A stretch of 46,301 nucleotides of DNA from Hyphomicrobiales bacterium (GTDB taxonomy: Bacteria > Pseudomonadota > Alphaproteobacteria > Rhizobiales > Aestuariivirgaceae). How positions within the stretch are numbered: the stretch's first letter is position 1; every line of letters starts with the position of its first letter. Position numbers and translations under genes: made by a program. The DNA is taken from the NCBI GenBank assembly GCA_016710435.1, contig JADJVV010000008.1, positions 1 to 46,301 on the forward strand, read 5' to 3'. The notes beneath the pieces are model-generated. The model made no database searches, was not told the origin of the DNA, and saw only the letters and a program-made list of their open reading frames with translations. Positions 5,774 through 11,647 of this stretch are shown here, piece by piece.

Positions 5774-6254
5774 TTAGCTGTCGGCATCACGCGTCACCCC
5801 GTTGCGGGCCTCGTTTGCAGACTCCGGCGCCTTCTTCGTGCAAGCCAATGTCGTAGGAATCGGCTTTTTGCGCGGGAGTTTCAGATCAAACGTCCGTTCC
5901 GCATCGAGTTCAGGTGACCCCTTGATGCGAATTCCTGGCTCCATCTTTGGCCCGACTCGCACCTGGCGAACGCACAGGGTCAGTTTGTGGCCGACCCATG
6001 CGTTCGTCTCGCGACCCCACAGCTCTTTGATGCACTCGGCGTTTGTCCGGTTCAGGAGCCACCCTCGCGGGCTGCGCGACTCACGGAAATAGACGATGAT
6101 CCTATCCTTCGTCTTCCCCTTCCCGTCGTCGTCGCCGATCTTCATCGACTCGACTTGTTCGAGCGTCACGCGGTCGATTGTTAGAGTCGGCTCTTTGCCG
6201 ACCAGCTCTGCGGCTGTGATATACGTCCCCCAAGAATCCTAGGCCCATGTCCAT
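5774..6254 (-). CDS. Conserved phage protein near the exonuclease, one-base insertion
   Basis: ATG at 6254 follows GGAGAATGAC. The first codons (MDMGL) are in one frame and the rest, beginning DSWGTYITAAELVGKEPTL, is in another. The 481-nt span is one base over 160 codons, so one extra base near 6236-6240 is likely. The body contains GWLLNRTNAECIKELWG, AWVGHKLTLCVRQV and RIKGSPELD. A recurring phage family with an NKTNA...W.GK.I.LY signature fits this; it is commonly found beside recombination genes and has no firm function. Here it lies directly downstream of a RecE-like exonuclease, consistent with a recombination role (inference). Confidence 0.65.
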
Positions 6255-6255
6255 G

Positions 6256-7077
6256 TCATTCTCCTAATTCTATCCCCGAACGCATCCGGGCGTCGTCGTC
6301 GTCGTCCATGCCGACCCAGGCCGGCAACTGCAGCGCTTGCGGCTCCGTGTAGCGCCCAGGCCACCTGCCTGACGCCCTGCACTCTGCCACACGCACCAGC
6401 AGTTTGCCCACTTCGTCCGTCGCGTACCAGAGTGAGTCGGCGTCAATCTCGAATACTCCAACGTCGTAAGGCGCTGACTTCTCCACGGCGACGAGGAGAA
6501 TAGACTGCGGCATCCACCCGCGCGCGGCATGGATTCCGGCCGCGTAGTGAGCCATCTGGCAGTGGTACATATATCGAGCGGCCAAGGCGCCGAATCTTCG
6601 CCCGTCAATGCTGATCGTCGTCTTCAGGTCGATGAGCGTTCTGGCAGATGGGACGATCCAGTCTGGCCGCGCCTTGCACTGCAGGCCGGAATTTACGTCG
6701 GTCCATATTAGGCTGCACTCGTATTCCGCGCCCGCGTCTTGCATATACGGCACAACGAGAGGATGCGCCCGAACCGCTCTGGCGATCGCCATCGCCTCGT
6801 CAATTTCCGCCGAACTGAAGATTGTTTTCCCGATGTTCGCATCCTTGAAGTCTGTCCACGCCTTCCCCTGGCGCCGCTCACCGCCCCATATCGCAATTTC
6901 TGAGTTGAACAGTTCCGGCTCGAAAACCATCGTATGGATCGCGCGGCCGAATGCGAGGGCTGGCGTATCCGCGCGCTTGTGGGTCAGCATGTGCTTGTAC
7001 TTGGCTGGGGATTCCGCCATATATTTAAGGCTGGACCAATTCACAGCATCAACGTTATCGTACTGAAAGCGGTTCAT
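6256..7077 (-). CDS. RecE-like / YqaJ-type phage exonuclease (DUF3799)
   Basis: The start MNRFQYDNVDAVNWSSLKYM at ATG 7077 has AAGGATCT upstream; in-frame 7107 lies further inside the preceding gene. The 273-aa protein has the layout of exonuclease VIII C-terminal domains: an early WSSLKYMAESPAKYKH segment, AFGRAIHTMVFEP, then the nuclease core CKARPDWIV with LIDLKTT (the D...DxK part of the PD-(D/E)XK fold) and a Tyr/Gln-rich YHCQMAHYAAG helix. The family degrades one strand of double-stranded DNA for annealing-type recombination. No RecT or ERF annealase is recognised nearby, so the partner may be the unassigned downstream gene. Confidence 0.85.
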   Translation of the reverse strand: MNRFQYDNVDAVNWSSLKYMAESPAKYKHMLTHKRADTPALAFGRAIHTMVFEPELFNSEIAIWGGERRQGKAWTDFKDANIGKTIFSSAEIDEAMAIARAVRAHPLVVPYMQDAGAEYECSLIWTDVNSGLQCKARPDWIVPSARTLIDLKTTISIDGRRFGALAARYMYHCQMAHYAAGIHAARGWMPQSILLVAVEKSAPYDVGVFEIDADSLWYATDEVGKLLVRVAECRASGRWPGRYTEPQALQLPAWVGMDDDDDARMRSGIELGE

Positions 7078-7312
7078 TTTCGAGATCCTTTGCAATTTCT
7101 GCGGCAAACAGGAGGGCTAGTATGCGCACTCCTTCTTTCTCCCACCAATAAGCAAGATCTGTCATTTCTGGATAGAAGCGCTGAAACATATTTCTAGCGG
7201 CATATAGCTCATTTACAGTTGTTGCAGAATGATTGATCGCGTTTGCGAAACTGTAATACGGTTCATTATGCAAAATCCTAGCCGCTCTAAGGAATATCGT
7301 CTCCAACTTCAC
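7055..7312 (-). CDS. Hypothetical protein, 85 aa
   Basis: The GTG start at 7312 overlaps the stop of an 18-aa reading frame (GTGA), with GAGGG upstream. The product begins MKLETIFLRAARILHNEPY and is mostly helical, with a hydrophobic patch (GVRILALLFAAEIA) near the C-terminus that is too short and polar to call a membrane segment with confidence. It overlaps the exonuclease gene by 23 nt. Function unknown. Confidence 0.6.
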   Translation of the reverse strand: MKLETIFLRAARILHNEPYYSFANAINHSATTVNELYAARNMFQRFYPEMTDLAYWWEKEGVRILALLFAAEIAKDLENEPLSVR

Positions 7313-7365
7313 GCTGCTATCCCTCGACCACGAGCATGCACGATGTCGTAACCAAAGCGGTTCAC
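7309..7365 (-). CDS. Candidate 18-aa micro-ORF
   Basis: GTG at 7365 has a good ribosome binding site (GGAGGTCCAA), overlaps the upstream stop (GTGA), and its own stop overlaps the next GTG (GTGA). It would encode MNRFGYDIVHARGRGIAA. Its continuous place in the chain of 4-nt overlaps makes translation likely, either as a functional peptide or as a coupling device for the 85-aa gene. Confidence 0.4.
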   Translation of the reverse strand: MNRFGYDIVHARGRGIAA

Positions 7366-7616
7366 TTGGACCTCCACGAAAACCAGTCGTGCGGATTCCG
7401 CTCGGGAATGCAGAGCCGGTTCACAACCCGGTCATTCTCGTCAGGCGTCTGTGCCTCATACTGGAACTCGCACGTCGTCGTGCTGTAGAGGGTGAGATAT
7501 TCGCGCCACTCGTCTCCTCGCATCGTGACGGCGTAAGCAAATCCAATTTTCCCGGCCGGCAGGGCGTGTGGGCGGGCTATCCGCTGCTCCCGTGCCTGAG
7601 CCCAAAGTGGCTTCAT
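7362..7616 (-). CDS. Hypothetical protein, 84 aa
   Basis: ATG at 7616 follows the consensus site GGAGGAAAGT. The product begins MKPLWAQAREQRIARPHALP and has a beta-rich core (IGFAYAVTMRGDEWREYLTL) and ends HDWFSWRSK. No domain recognised. The gap to the DUF6745-like gene is filled by a 44-aa candidate gene. Confidence 0.65.
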   Translation of the reverse strand: MKPLWAQAREQRIARPHALPAGKIGFAYAVTMRGDEWREYLTLYSTTTCEFQYEAQTPDENDRVVNRLCIPERNPHDWFSWRSK

Positions 7617-7638
7617 ACTTTCCTCCTAGTAAATTCCA

Positions 7639-7773
7639 TCATTTCCGGATATCCGATTCGCAAGAGGCTTTGGCGGCTTCACCAGCGCACATGCGCAGGA
7701 CATGGCGCAATGAGGCGAGATGGATTGTGCTGACGCCCTTCGGCGTTAGCCAGTACCAGTTATTGAGGGTCAC
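7639..7773 (-). CDS. Candidate small protein, 44 aa
   Basis: A GTG at 7773 lies 10 nt after a GGAG motif, and the reading frame stops at 7639, just before the ribosome binding site of the next gene. It encodes a basic peptide beginning MTLNNWYWLTPKGVS and ending ASCESDIRK. It fills an otherwise empty 170-nt gap in a very compact operon. A short hairpin (TGACGCC-CTTC-GGCGTTA, 7732-7749) lies inside it but has no T run. Confidence 0.45.
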   Translation of the reverse strand: MTLNNWYWLTPKGVSTIHLASLRHVLRMCAGEAAKASCESDIRK

Positions 7774-7786
7774 GATGCCGGCTCCA

Positions 7787-9076
7787 TCATGATTCAAATT
7801 CAGGCGCGTAGTCTTCCGGCCGATCGAACATCATAGATCCATCGGCATAACGGTAGGTGCTCGCCATCGCCGCTAGGCAATCATTTGCAGCGCGCCCGTC
7901 ATAGGCGTTGGGGTCGACTCGAATAAAGTACCGCTTTGTCGTGCCGTCAGGTTCCGGCGTGCTGTTTAGCATGTCTAGACATACAATCGGCTCGTCGTCT
8001 GATAGCTCCTTGCTGAACAGTCTCGCTGTTCGCAACCCAGCTATTGGATAGTCCGGTCCGATTTCGTGCTTTACCACTGCACCGCTATCGACGATGTATC
8101 GCTCAAGCCCGTAGAGTTCGATCATGACACGCCGAATCTCAGCATTCGGCTCGTCGTCTATTGCCTTGGCCGTAATCTGCTCAGGGTGCTCGATAATATA
8201 AGCAGGCACGCGCACACCATGAACGGCATGGATTGCCCATCCGTCCGGATATGCGATGGCAGGGCCGGTCAGACTATGCAGCCGATTCCGATCGTCTCGG
8301 TTGATGATGCGAGGACGATCGGAGATTGCTAGCACGTTTCTATGCCACCACGTCCAGCCGCAGGATTTGACTAGCTCCTCAAGCACGCTGAATTTTTCGA
8401 GGATAGGATCATCCAACCCACAGACATCGCGGAAGAAGCTTACCCATGATGCGAATCCTGTCCCCCATACGGCATCGTATCCGTAGTTGTTAAACCCGTC
8501 TTTGGCGGCGACTCCGACCTGATCCCTAACCTGAGCCCCGACCTGATCCCCGACCTGATCCCCGACCTGAGCCCTGACCTGATCCCCGACCTGATCCCCG
8601 ACCTGATCCCAGACCTGATCCCTGACCTGATCCCTGACCTGATCCCCGACCTGAGCCCCGACCTGATCCCCGACCTGATCCCCGACCTGATCCCAGACCT
8701 GAGCCCCGACCTGAGCCCAGACCTGATCCCTAACCTGAGCCCCGACCTGATCCCCGACCTGATCCCCGACCTGATCCCTGACCTGATCCCCGACCTGATC
8801 CCCGACCTGATCCCCGACCTGATCCCTGACCTGAGCCCTCAATCCATTCTTAAGTATCAGCCAAGCCATCGCTCCCCCGACCGTGGCGGCATAGGGGCTG
8901 CCCATACGCAAAATAACCATCGGTTGTTCGTGGCCGGCTAGTTTGTATCCGCGCATGGCGGCTGCGGTTGCAGCCTCAAAATTGGCCGGCTCGGTAGATA
9001 GGCCGATATCAATCCATTGTTGCGCCCACTCTCCAAATCTCGACTTTTGCTCGTCAGTGATGGAATCGATTCGCAT
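7787..9076 (-). CDS. DUF6745-like protein with a 27-copy tetrapeptide repeat
   Basis: 429 aa from ATG 9076, which follows the upstream stop after one base (TGAC ATG); the in-frame ATG at 9148 would overlap that gene. Order: an N-terminal region (RIDSITDEQKSRFGEWAQQW, then a Met/Ala segment ending AMAWLILKNG), a repeat block of about 27 tetrapeptides of the type DQVG with A for D and R or W for G, then a C-terminal domain (FASWVSFFRDVCGLDDPILE, WWHRNVLAISDRP, LTGPAIAYPDGW). The C-terminus matches proteins annotated DUF6745, which have no known function. The repeat predicts a regular solenoid or coiled rod. Copy number probably varies between relatives. Confidence 0.75.
   Translation of the reverse strand: MRIDSITDEQKSRFGEWAQQWIDIGLSTEPANFEAATAAAMRGYKLAGHEQPMVILRMGSPYAATVGGAMAWLILKNGLRAQVRDQVGDQVGDQVGDQVRDQVGDQVGDQVGAQVRDQVWAQVGAQVWDQVGDQVGDQVGAQVGDQVRDQVRDQVWDQVGDQVGDQVRAQVGDQVGDQVGAQVRDQVGVAAKDGFNNYGYDAVWGTGFASWVSFFRDVCGLDDPILEKFSVLEELVKSCGWTWWHRNVLAISDRPRIINRDDRNRLHSLTGPAIAYPDGWAIHAVHGVRVPAYIIEHPEQITAKAIDDEPNAEIRRVMIELYGLERYIVDSGAVVKHEIGPDYPIAGLRTARLFSKELSDDEPIVCLDMLNSTPEPDGTTKRYFIRVDPNAYDGRAANDCLAAMASTYRYADGSMMFDRPEDYAPEFES
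8513..8838 (-). repeat. 12-bp tandem repeat encoding DQVG-type tetrapeptides
   Basis: About 27 in-frame copies of a 12-bp unit (GATCAGGTCGGG on the coding strand), with variation confined mostly to two codons: GAT/GCT at the first residue and GGG/AGG/TGG at the fourth. Near identity at the DNA level suggests recent expansion by slippage or recombination. Confidence 0.9.
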
Positions 9077-9077
9077 G

Positions 9078-9389
9078 TCAGTCAACCACGCTGCGCAGTT
9101 CTTGCGGGGTGAATTGCGTTTGGATGGCCACATGATAAATGCCGACATCTAGCTGTGCAGCAGAATGCTCCTCATGCTTGAGCGAGGTCTTTTCCATCAC
9201 TTGCAGGAAACGCTCCGCGCCGGCAGACCAGAGCTTTGCCTTCGTCGGTTCGGCGATCTGGTGGGCGTGCCCCGTGACCTCGCCGTGCGCCAGAATGACA
9301 CGGCCTTTGTCCTGGCTGATCGCCGTTACATCGGCTGGCATGGCGGCGACCTTGACGAGCAATACGTCGCCTTGACGAATTACTTTCAT
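9078..9389 (-). CDS. Conserved phage protein, 103 aa
   Basis: ATG at 9389 follows AAGGAGATTCGC. The product begins MKVIRQGDVLLVKVAAMPAD and contains GRVILAHGEVTGHAHQI, a pattern I know from many phage and plasmid proteins of unknown function. The HGEVTGHAH segment could bind metal. From memory such genes often stand beside DUF6745 genes, as here, so the two may work together. Confidence 0.7.
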   Translation of the reverse strand: MKVIRQGDVLLVKVAAMPADVTAISQDKGRVILAHGEVTGHAHQIAEPTKAKLWSAGAERFLQVMEKTSLKHEEHSAAQLDVGIYHVAIQTQFTPQELRSVVD

Positions 9390-9407
9390 GCGAATCTCCT
9401 TGTGTGG

Positions 9408-9674
9408 TTAAAAAATGTTCTGCTCAAGCATTCTCGGCCGATCGCGGAGAGAGTTCATGCGCTCCAGATACTCTTCCTGCAAACCGCGCTCTGCGTCGCG
9501 CATCGACTGATACAACTGCTGGGCTATAAGCAGCGGGGTCGAGTCGCGGCCTTCAAGCATTGCCGCTCTGGCGGCTTCTCCGTATTGAGCGGCCGCCATC
9601 GAGTAGGCCGCCTCAAGGTTAAGGCTGTGATTCATTAGGGCGCGCAGCCACCAGTAGCGCAGTTTCATTATCAC
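9408..9674 (-). CDS. Hypothetical protein, 88 aa
   Basis: The GTG at 9674 is preferred because it overlaps the upstream stop (GTGA) and stands 5 nt after GGGGAG; the ATG at 9668 is the alternative. The product is helical and Met/Ala-rich (LEAAYSMAAAQYGEAARAAM). No domain recognised. Confidence 0.6.
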   Translation of the reverse strand: MIMKLRYWWLRALMNHSLNLEAAYSMAAAQYGEAARAAMLEGRDSTPLLIAQQLYQSMRDAERGLQEEYLERMNSLRDRPRMLEQNIF

Positions 9675-9886
9675 GATTGCTCCCCTTCACGTTCATTTTG
9701 CGCCTGCAGTTCGGCCAACGCATGCGAAAGGTGGAATTCAACGTCCAACCATCCGCGCGCCACCGCAACATCGTAAAGCACTTGGACGCGGGCAATCATG
9801 CGTTCCGGCGAGTCGATCTCGCGCAGCAGCGTCTTGAGTTCGGAGCTGGCGGCGTTGATCTCAGTGGCGATGGTTGCAAGGTTCAT
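9671..9886 (-). CDS. Hypothetical protein, 71 aa
   Basis: ATG at 9886 follows GAGGAAATCATAA. The product begins MNLATIATEINAASSELKTL and is an all-helical, acidic, coiled-coil-like protein. Overlaps the next gene by four bases. Function unknown. Confidence 0.6.
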   Translation of the reverse strand: MNLATIATEINAASSELKTLLREIDSPERMIARVQVLYDVAVARGWLDVEFHLSHALAELQAQNEREGEQS

Positions 9887-9931
9887 TTATGATTTCCTCA
9901 GCGCTGATCGATTCCGGCATGAATAAGAATT

Positions 9932-10177
9932 TCAGCCGTCGCCGGAGCCGGAGCCGTCGTCGGAGCCGTAGCCGGAGCCGGAGCCGTCGCCGTAGCCGGA
10001 GCCGTAGCTGTAGCCGGAGCCGTAGCTGTAGCCGGAGCCGTAGCTGTAGCCGGAGCCGTAGCCGTCGCCGTAGCCGGAGCCGGAGCCGTCGCCGTCGCCG
10101 GAGCCGGAGCCGTAGCCGTAGCCGTCGCCGTCGCCGTCGACGTAGCCGTCGCTGTCGCTGGAGCCGGTATTACTCAT
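9932..10177 (-). CDS. Low-complexity Gly/Ser/Tyr/Asp repeat protein, 81 aa
   Basis: The start ATG at 10177 overlaps the end of the DUF6948-like gene, with no clear ribosome binding site. After MSNTGSSDSD the protein consists of Gly alternating with S, Y or D (for example DGYGYGSGSGDGDGSGSGYG) up to the stop. The underlying DNA is a run of GGN-NNC dinucleotide-codon repeats (9935-10150). The composition, without hydrophobic or charged core, predicts a disordered, adhesive or phase-separating peptide. The other strand reads as an Arg/Ser repeat, which I treat as a shadow. Expression is uncertain. Confidence 0.5.
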   Translation of the reverse strand: MSNTGSSDSDGYVDGDGDGYGYGSGSGDGDGSGSGYGDGYGSGYSYGSGYSYGSGYSYGSGYGDGSGSGYGSDDGSGSGDG

Positions 10178-10451
10178 GCGCTTTCAGCGCCCGCAGATTT
10201 GCGGCGGCTGCCTCGCTGCACGGAATAATCTCAATGGCCTCTGTGAGCAAGATATGCGGGATGGAAATCGAAAGCTTCGAGGATTTGCTGATTCCTTTCT
10301 CAGCGACGGCAGAGAGGGTAAACGCTCCATGCCAATACCAAATCCGGCGGGCGTTGTGCAGCACTACCTCCCTTCCGATGCGACTCGCAAGCGTGCCGAA
10401 ATGGACGCCGGCGGAATGGGTGCGAATGATTACGTCTTTTCCTTCAAACAT
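10170..10451 (-). CDS. DUF6948-like protein, first gene of the leftward operon
   Basis: ATG at 10451 follows GGAGGTCCGC; an earlier ATG at 10520 would run through the promoter and operators. The 93-aa product begins MFEGKDVIIRTHSAGVHFGTL and contains EVVLHNARRIWYWHGAFTLS and an IEIIPCSEAAA tail, the pattern of DUF6948 proteins common in phages. Function unknown. It is the first gene after the leftward promoter, so it is likely an immediate early product. Confidence 0.75.
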   Translation of the reverse strand: MFEGKDVIIRTHSAGVHFGTLASRIGREVVLHNARRIWYWHGAFTLSAVAEKGISKSSKLSISIPHILLTEAIEIIPCSEAAAANLRALKAHE

Positions 10452-10491
10452 TGCGGACCTCCTTGGGTTGTGTTGCGCTGTTGATGTAGTC

Positions 10492-10520
10492 ATTTGAGCA
10501 GAATCCTGCGCGCATGTCAA
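10492..10520 (-). promoter_or_regulatory. Leftward early promoter
   Basis: On the minus strand a perfect -35 TTGACA (10520-10515) stands 17 bp before TCAAAT (10497-10492), a 4/6 match to TATAAT. The operator-like GCAGAATCCTGC (10498-10509) fills the spacer and the perfect palindrome GCAGAATTCTGC (10521-10532) abuts the -35, so a bound repressor would block the polymerase. It would transcribe the entire early block down to the cassette-like array. Confidence 0.7.
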
Positions 10521-10563
10521 GCAGAATTCTGCAAAATATTTCTTGCATCCTGCAAAATCCTGC
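10498..10563. promoter_or_regulatory. Operator cluster, GCAGAATYCTGC-type sites
   Basis: Three related 12-mers: GCAGAATCCTGC (10498-10509), the perfect palindrome GCAGAATTCTGC (10521-10532) and GCAAAATCCTGC (10552-10563). A partial GCATCCTGC is at 10545-10553. The centres are 23 and 31 bp apart. Their position within and beside the two opposed promoters is that of a phage early switch. The small HTH protein encoded at 10578 is the obvious candidate ligand (inference). Confidence 0.7.
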
Positions 10564-10569
10564 TATACG
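10543..10569 (+). promoter_or_regulatory. Rightward early promoter
   Basis: TTGCAT (10543-10548) and TATACG (10564-10569) are separated by 15 bp, a little short, with the operator GCAAAATCCTGC filling the spacer. The predicted transcript start, about 7 nt after the -10, falls at or within 2 nt of the ATG at 10578, so the first gene would be read from a leaderless message. Confidence 0.55.
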
Positions 10570-10577
10570 ATTCAGGT

Positions 10578-10817
10578 ATGGAAACCGACATGATAAAGAC
10601 CGTAAAGAAGCAGCTCGCAGGGCTTGAATCGCGCGACTTGAGGAAGATTGCGCATGATTCCGGCGTCTCTGTCCGCTGGCTCTATTCATTCCGGGCCGGG
10701 GAGATTCCGAACCCTGGATACGTCACCCTCAAGCGAGTTTTCGCCTGCTGCTCTAAGCGAGCTTCACCCTCTTCGCCCGCGTGCGCCTCCCACTCTACCG
10801 CTCCTCCCTCCCGGTAG
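10578..10817 (+). CDS. Small HTH regulator, Cro-like in position
   Basis: 79 aa beginning METDMIKTVKKQLAGLESRD. Residues about 20-50 (LRKIAHDSGVSVRWLYSFRAG, then IPNPGYVTLKRVF) form a helix-turn-helix of the lambda-repressor/Cro type. There is no ribosome binding site, fitting a leaderless message from the promoter at 10543-10569; ATG 10590 is an alternative. The C-terminal 25 residues are Ser/Ala/Pro-rich and overlap a long hairpin, so the natural end may differ. It is the only recognisable early regulator here and probably binds the operator cluster just upstream. Confidence 0.65.
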   Translation: METDMIKTVKKQLAGLESRDLRKIAHDSGVSVRWLYSFRAGEIPNPGYVTLKRVFACCSKRASPSSPACASHSTAPPSR

Positions 10818-10838
10818 CGGCGCACGCGGGCACCTTTT
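10775..10838 (+). terminator. Large hairpin, probable terminator
   Basis: A perfect 13-bp inverted repeat (GCCCGCGTGCGCC, 10775-10787, and its complement at 10819-10831) encloses an inner CTACCG...CGGTAG stem whose loop is CTCCTCCCTCC. ACCTTTTC follows. The stem is far stronger than most rho-independent terminators and overlaps the last codons of the regulator. The pyrimidine loop could pair with a Shine-Dalgarno sequence, so a regulatory role is possible. Confidence 0.6.
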
Positions 10839-10941
10839 CAATGCCGCGCCTGTTCTGCGTCGCTGAGCAGCTTCCGCAGAATGTAGTGATAAGCCCTTTT
10901 CCTTATCGTCAAAAGGCGCGGCGCCCTAACACAGAAATGGA
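10832..10941. other. Intergenic stretch with short inverted repeats
   Basis: 110 bp without a supported gene. It contains TTCTGCG...CGCAGAA (7-bp arms) and ATAAG...CTTAT. The GC-rich palindromic stretch GGCGCGGCGCC lies before the next gene. No convincing promoter seen. Confidence 0.4.
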
Positions 10942-11340
10942 TTGAGCCTGAAAGTGAAACAACAAGGAAGAGCCCCAGCGCCACCCATCGCTTTTTCGCC
11001 CCACGTCCCCATTTCAATTGCCGATCAACTGGCAGCGATGAATTCGAGCGACACGCTCGAGTCTCGCGCCAGGAGCCTACTCTGCGGGAAAAAGCCGCCT
11101 CCGCTACGTATTTCCCCGAAGTGGACTTCGAGCGAGGACCTTATTCCTCTAATTTTGTCTTATTTGGCAGGGCGATCCGAGGCGGCCCGCACGCGAGAAG
11201 TATGGAGGGCGATAGGCGATGAAAAATCCCCGGTTTGGAAGGTTCACGACGCCCTTCTGGCGCTGATGCGGGAGGGGACGATAACCGGACGGATGGTAAG
11301 GTCGAGGTCTGGTCCGGCTTGGGTATTTAGGGCAAAGTAG
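10942..11340 (+). CDS. Possible winged-helix protein, up to 132 aa
   Basis: The longest frame starts at TTG 10942; GTG 10954 and ATG 11038 are alternatives and none has a strong ribosome binding site. The C-terminal 65 residues (LIPLILSYLAGRSEAARTRE, VWKVHDALLALMREGTITG, SGPAWVFRAK) have the helix-turn-helix-beta-wing pattern of small DNA-binding modules that assess template strandedness or act as regulators. The N-terminus is Pro-rich. Function unknown. Confidence 0.5.
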   Translation: MSLKVKQQGRAPAPPIAFSPHVPISIADQLAAMNSSDTLESRARSLLCGKKPPPLRISPKWTSSEDLIPLILSYLAGRSEAARTREVWRAIGDEKSPVWKVHDALLALMREGTITGRMVRSRSGPAWVFRAK

Positions 11341-11347
11341 GCTTGCC

Positions 11348-11572
11348 ATGATCGAGTTCGGCCCGGTTCGGAAGACTGACCCTATAGAGGTAGCAGGCGG
11401 CGTAAAGGCGGCGATTGCGGATATCGAAGTCGGCCAGTCTCGAGACTTCTACGGCACGTCGCGCGAACTACGCAACCTTCGCAATCTTACCTACTGGTAC
11501 GGTACGCAGTGGGGCCGAGTCTTTCGGACCCGCACTGGCGACGGCCGGCTGATTGTTAGCCGAGTGGCTTAA
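11348..11572 (+). CDS. Hypothetical protein, 74 aa
   Basis: The ATG at 11348 stands 7 nt after the preceding stop. The product begins MIEFGPVRKTDPIEVAGGVK and ends with an Arg-rich beta segment (WGRVFRTRTGDGRLIVSRVA). No domain recognised. It is followed by the near-consensus promoter at 11583-11610. Confidence 0.6.
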   Translation: MIEFGPVRKTDPIEVAGGVKAAIADIEVGQSRDFYGTSRELRNLRNLTYWYGTQWGRVFRTRTGDGRLIVSRVA

Positions 11573-11582
11573 GCCATTTTAC

Positions 11583-11610
11583 TTGACCCATCTAGCGTAA
11601 TTGTTATAAT
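11583..11610 (+). promoter_or_regulatory. Sigma-70-type promoter before the replication gene
   Basis: TTGACC (11583-11588), 16-bp spacer, TATAAT (11605-11610): 5/6 and 6/6 matches. It lies in the 75-bp gap before the replication-type gene at 11648 and is the best housekeeping promoter I see in the window. The local sequence is AT-rich compared with the surroundings. Confidence 0.8.
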
Positions 11611-11647
11611 AATATCTCTCGGCTTATGGTCATTATGAGGGCGCTAC

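Noticed and set aside
5755..5780. attC-like box AGCTAAC at the stop of the gene at 5774
   Set aside because: Only 19 nt separate it from the next start, with no room for the hairpin or second box.
7732..7749. Intrinsic terminator in the early operon
   Set aside because: The TGACGCC-CTTC-GGCGTTA hairpin is short, has no T run on either strand and lies within a candidate gene.
7744..7750. Further attC box (GTTAGCC)
   Set aside because: No partner box or bulged stem lies at a suitable distance; the sequence is within a candidate coding frame.
8513..8838. CRISPR array
   Set aside because: The 12-bp units are contiguous without spacers and in frame within a protein gene.
9874..10497. Rightward reading frame encoding Arg/Ser repeats
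   Set aside because: It is the complement of the Gly/Ser/Tyr/Asp repeat and the DUF6948-like gene on the minus strand, runs against the operon, and lacks a ribosome site.
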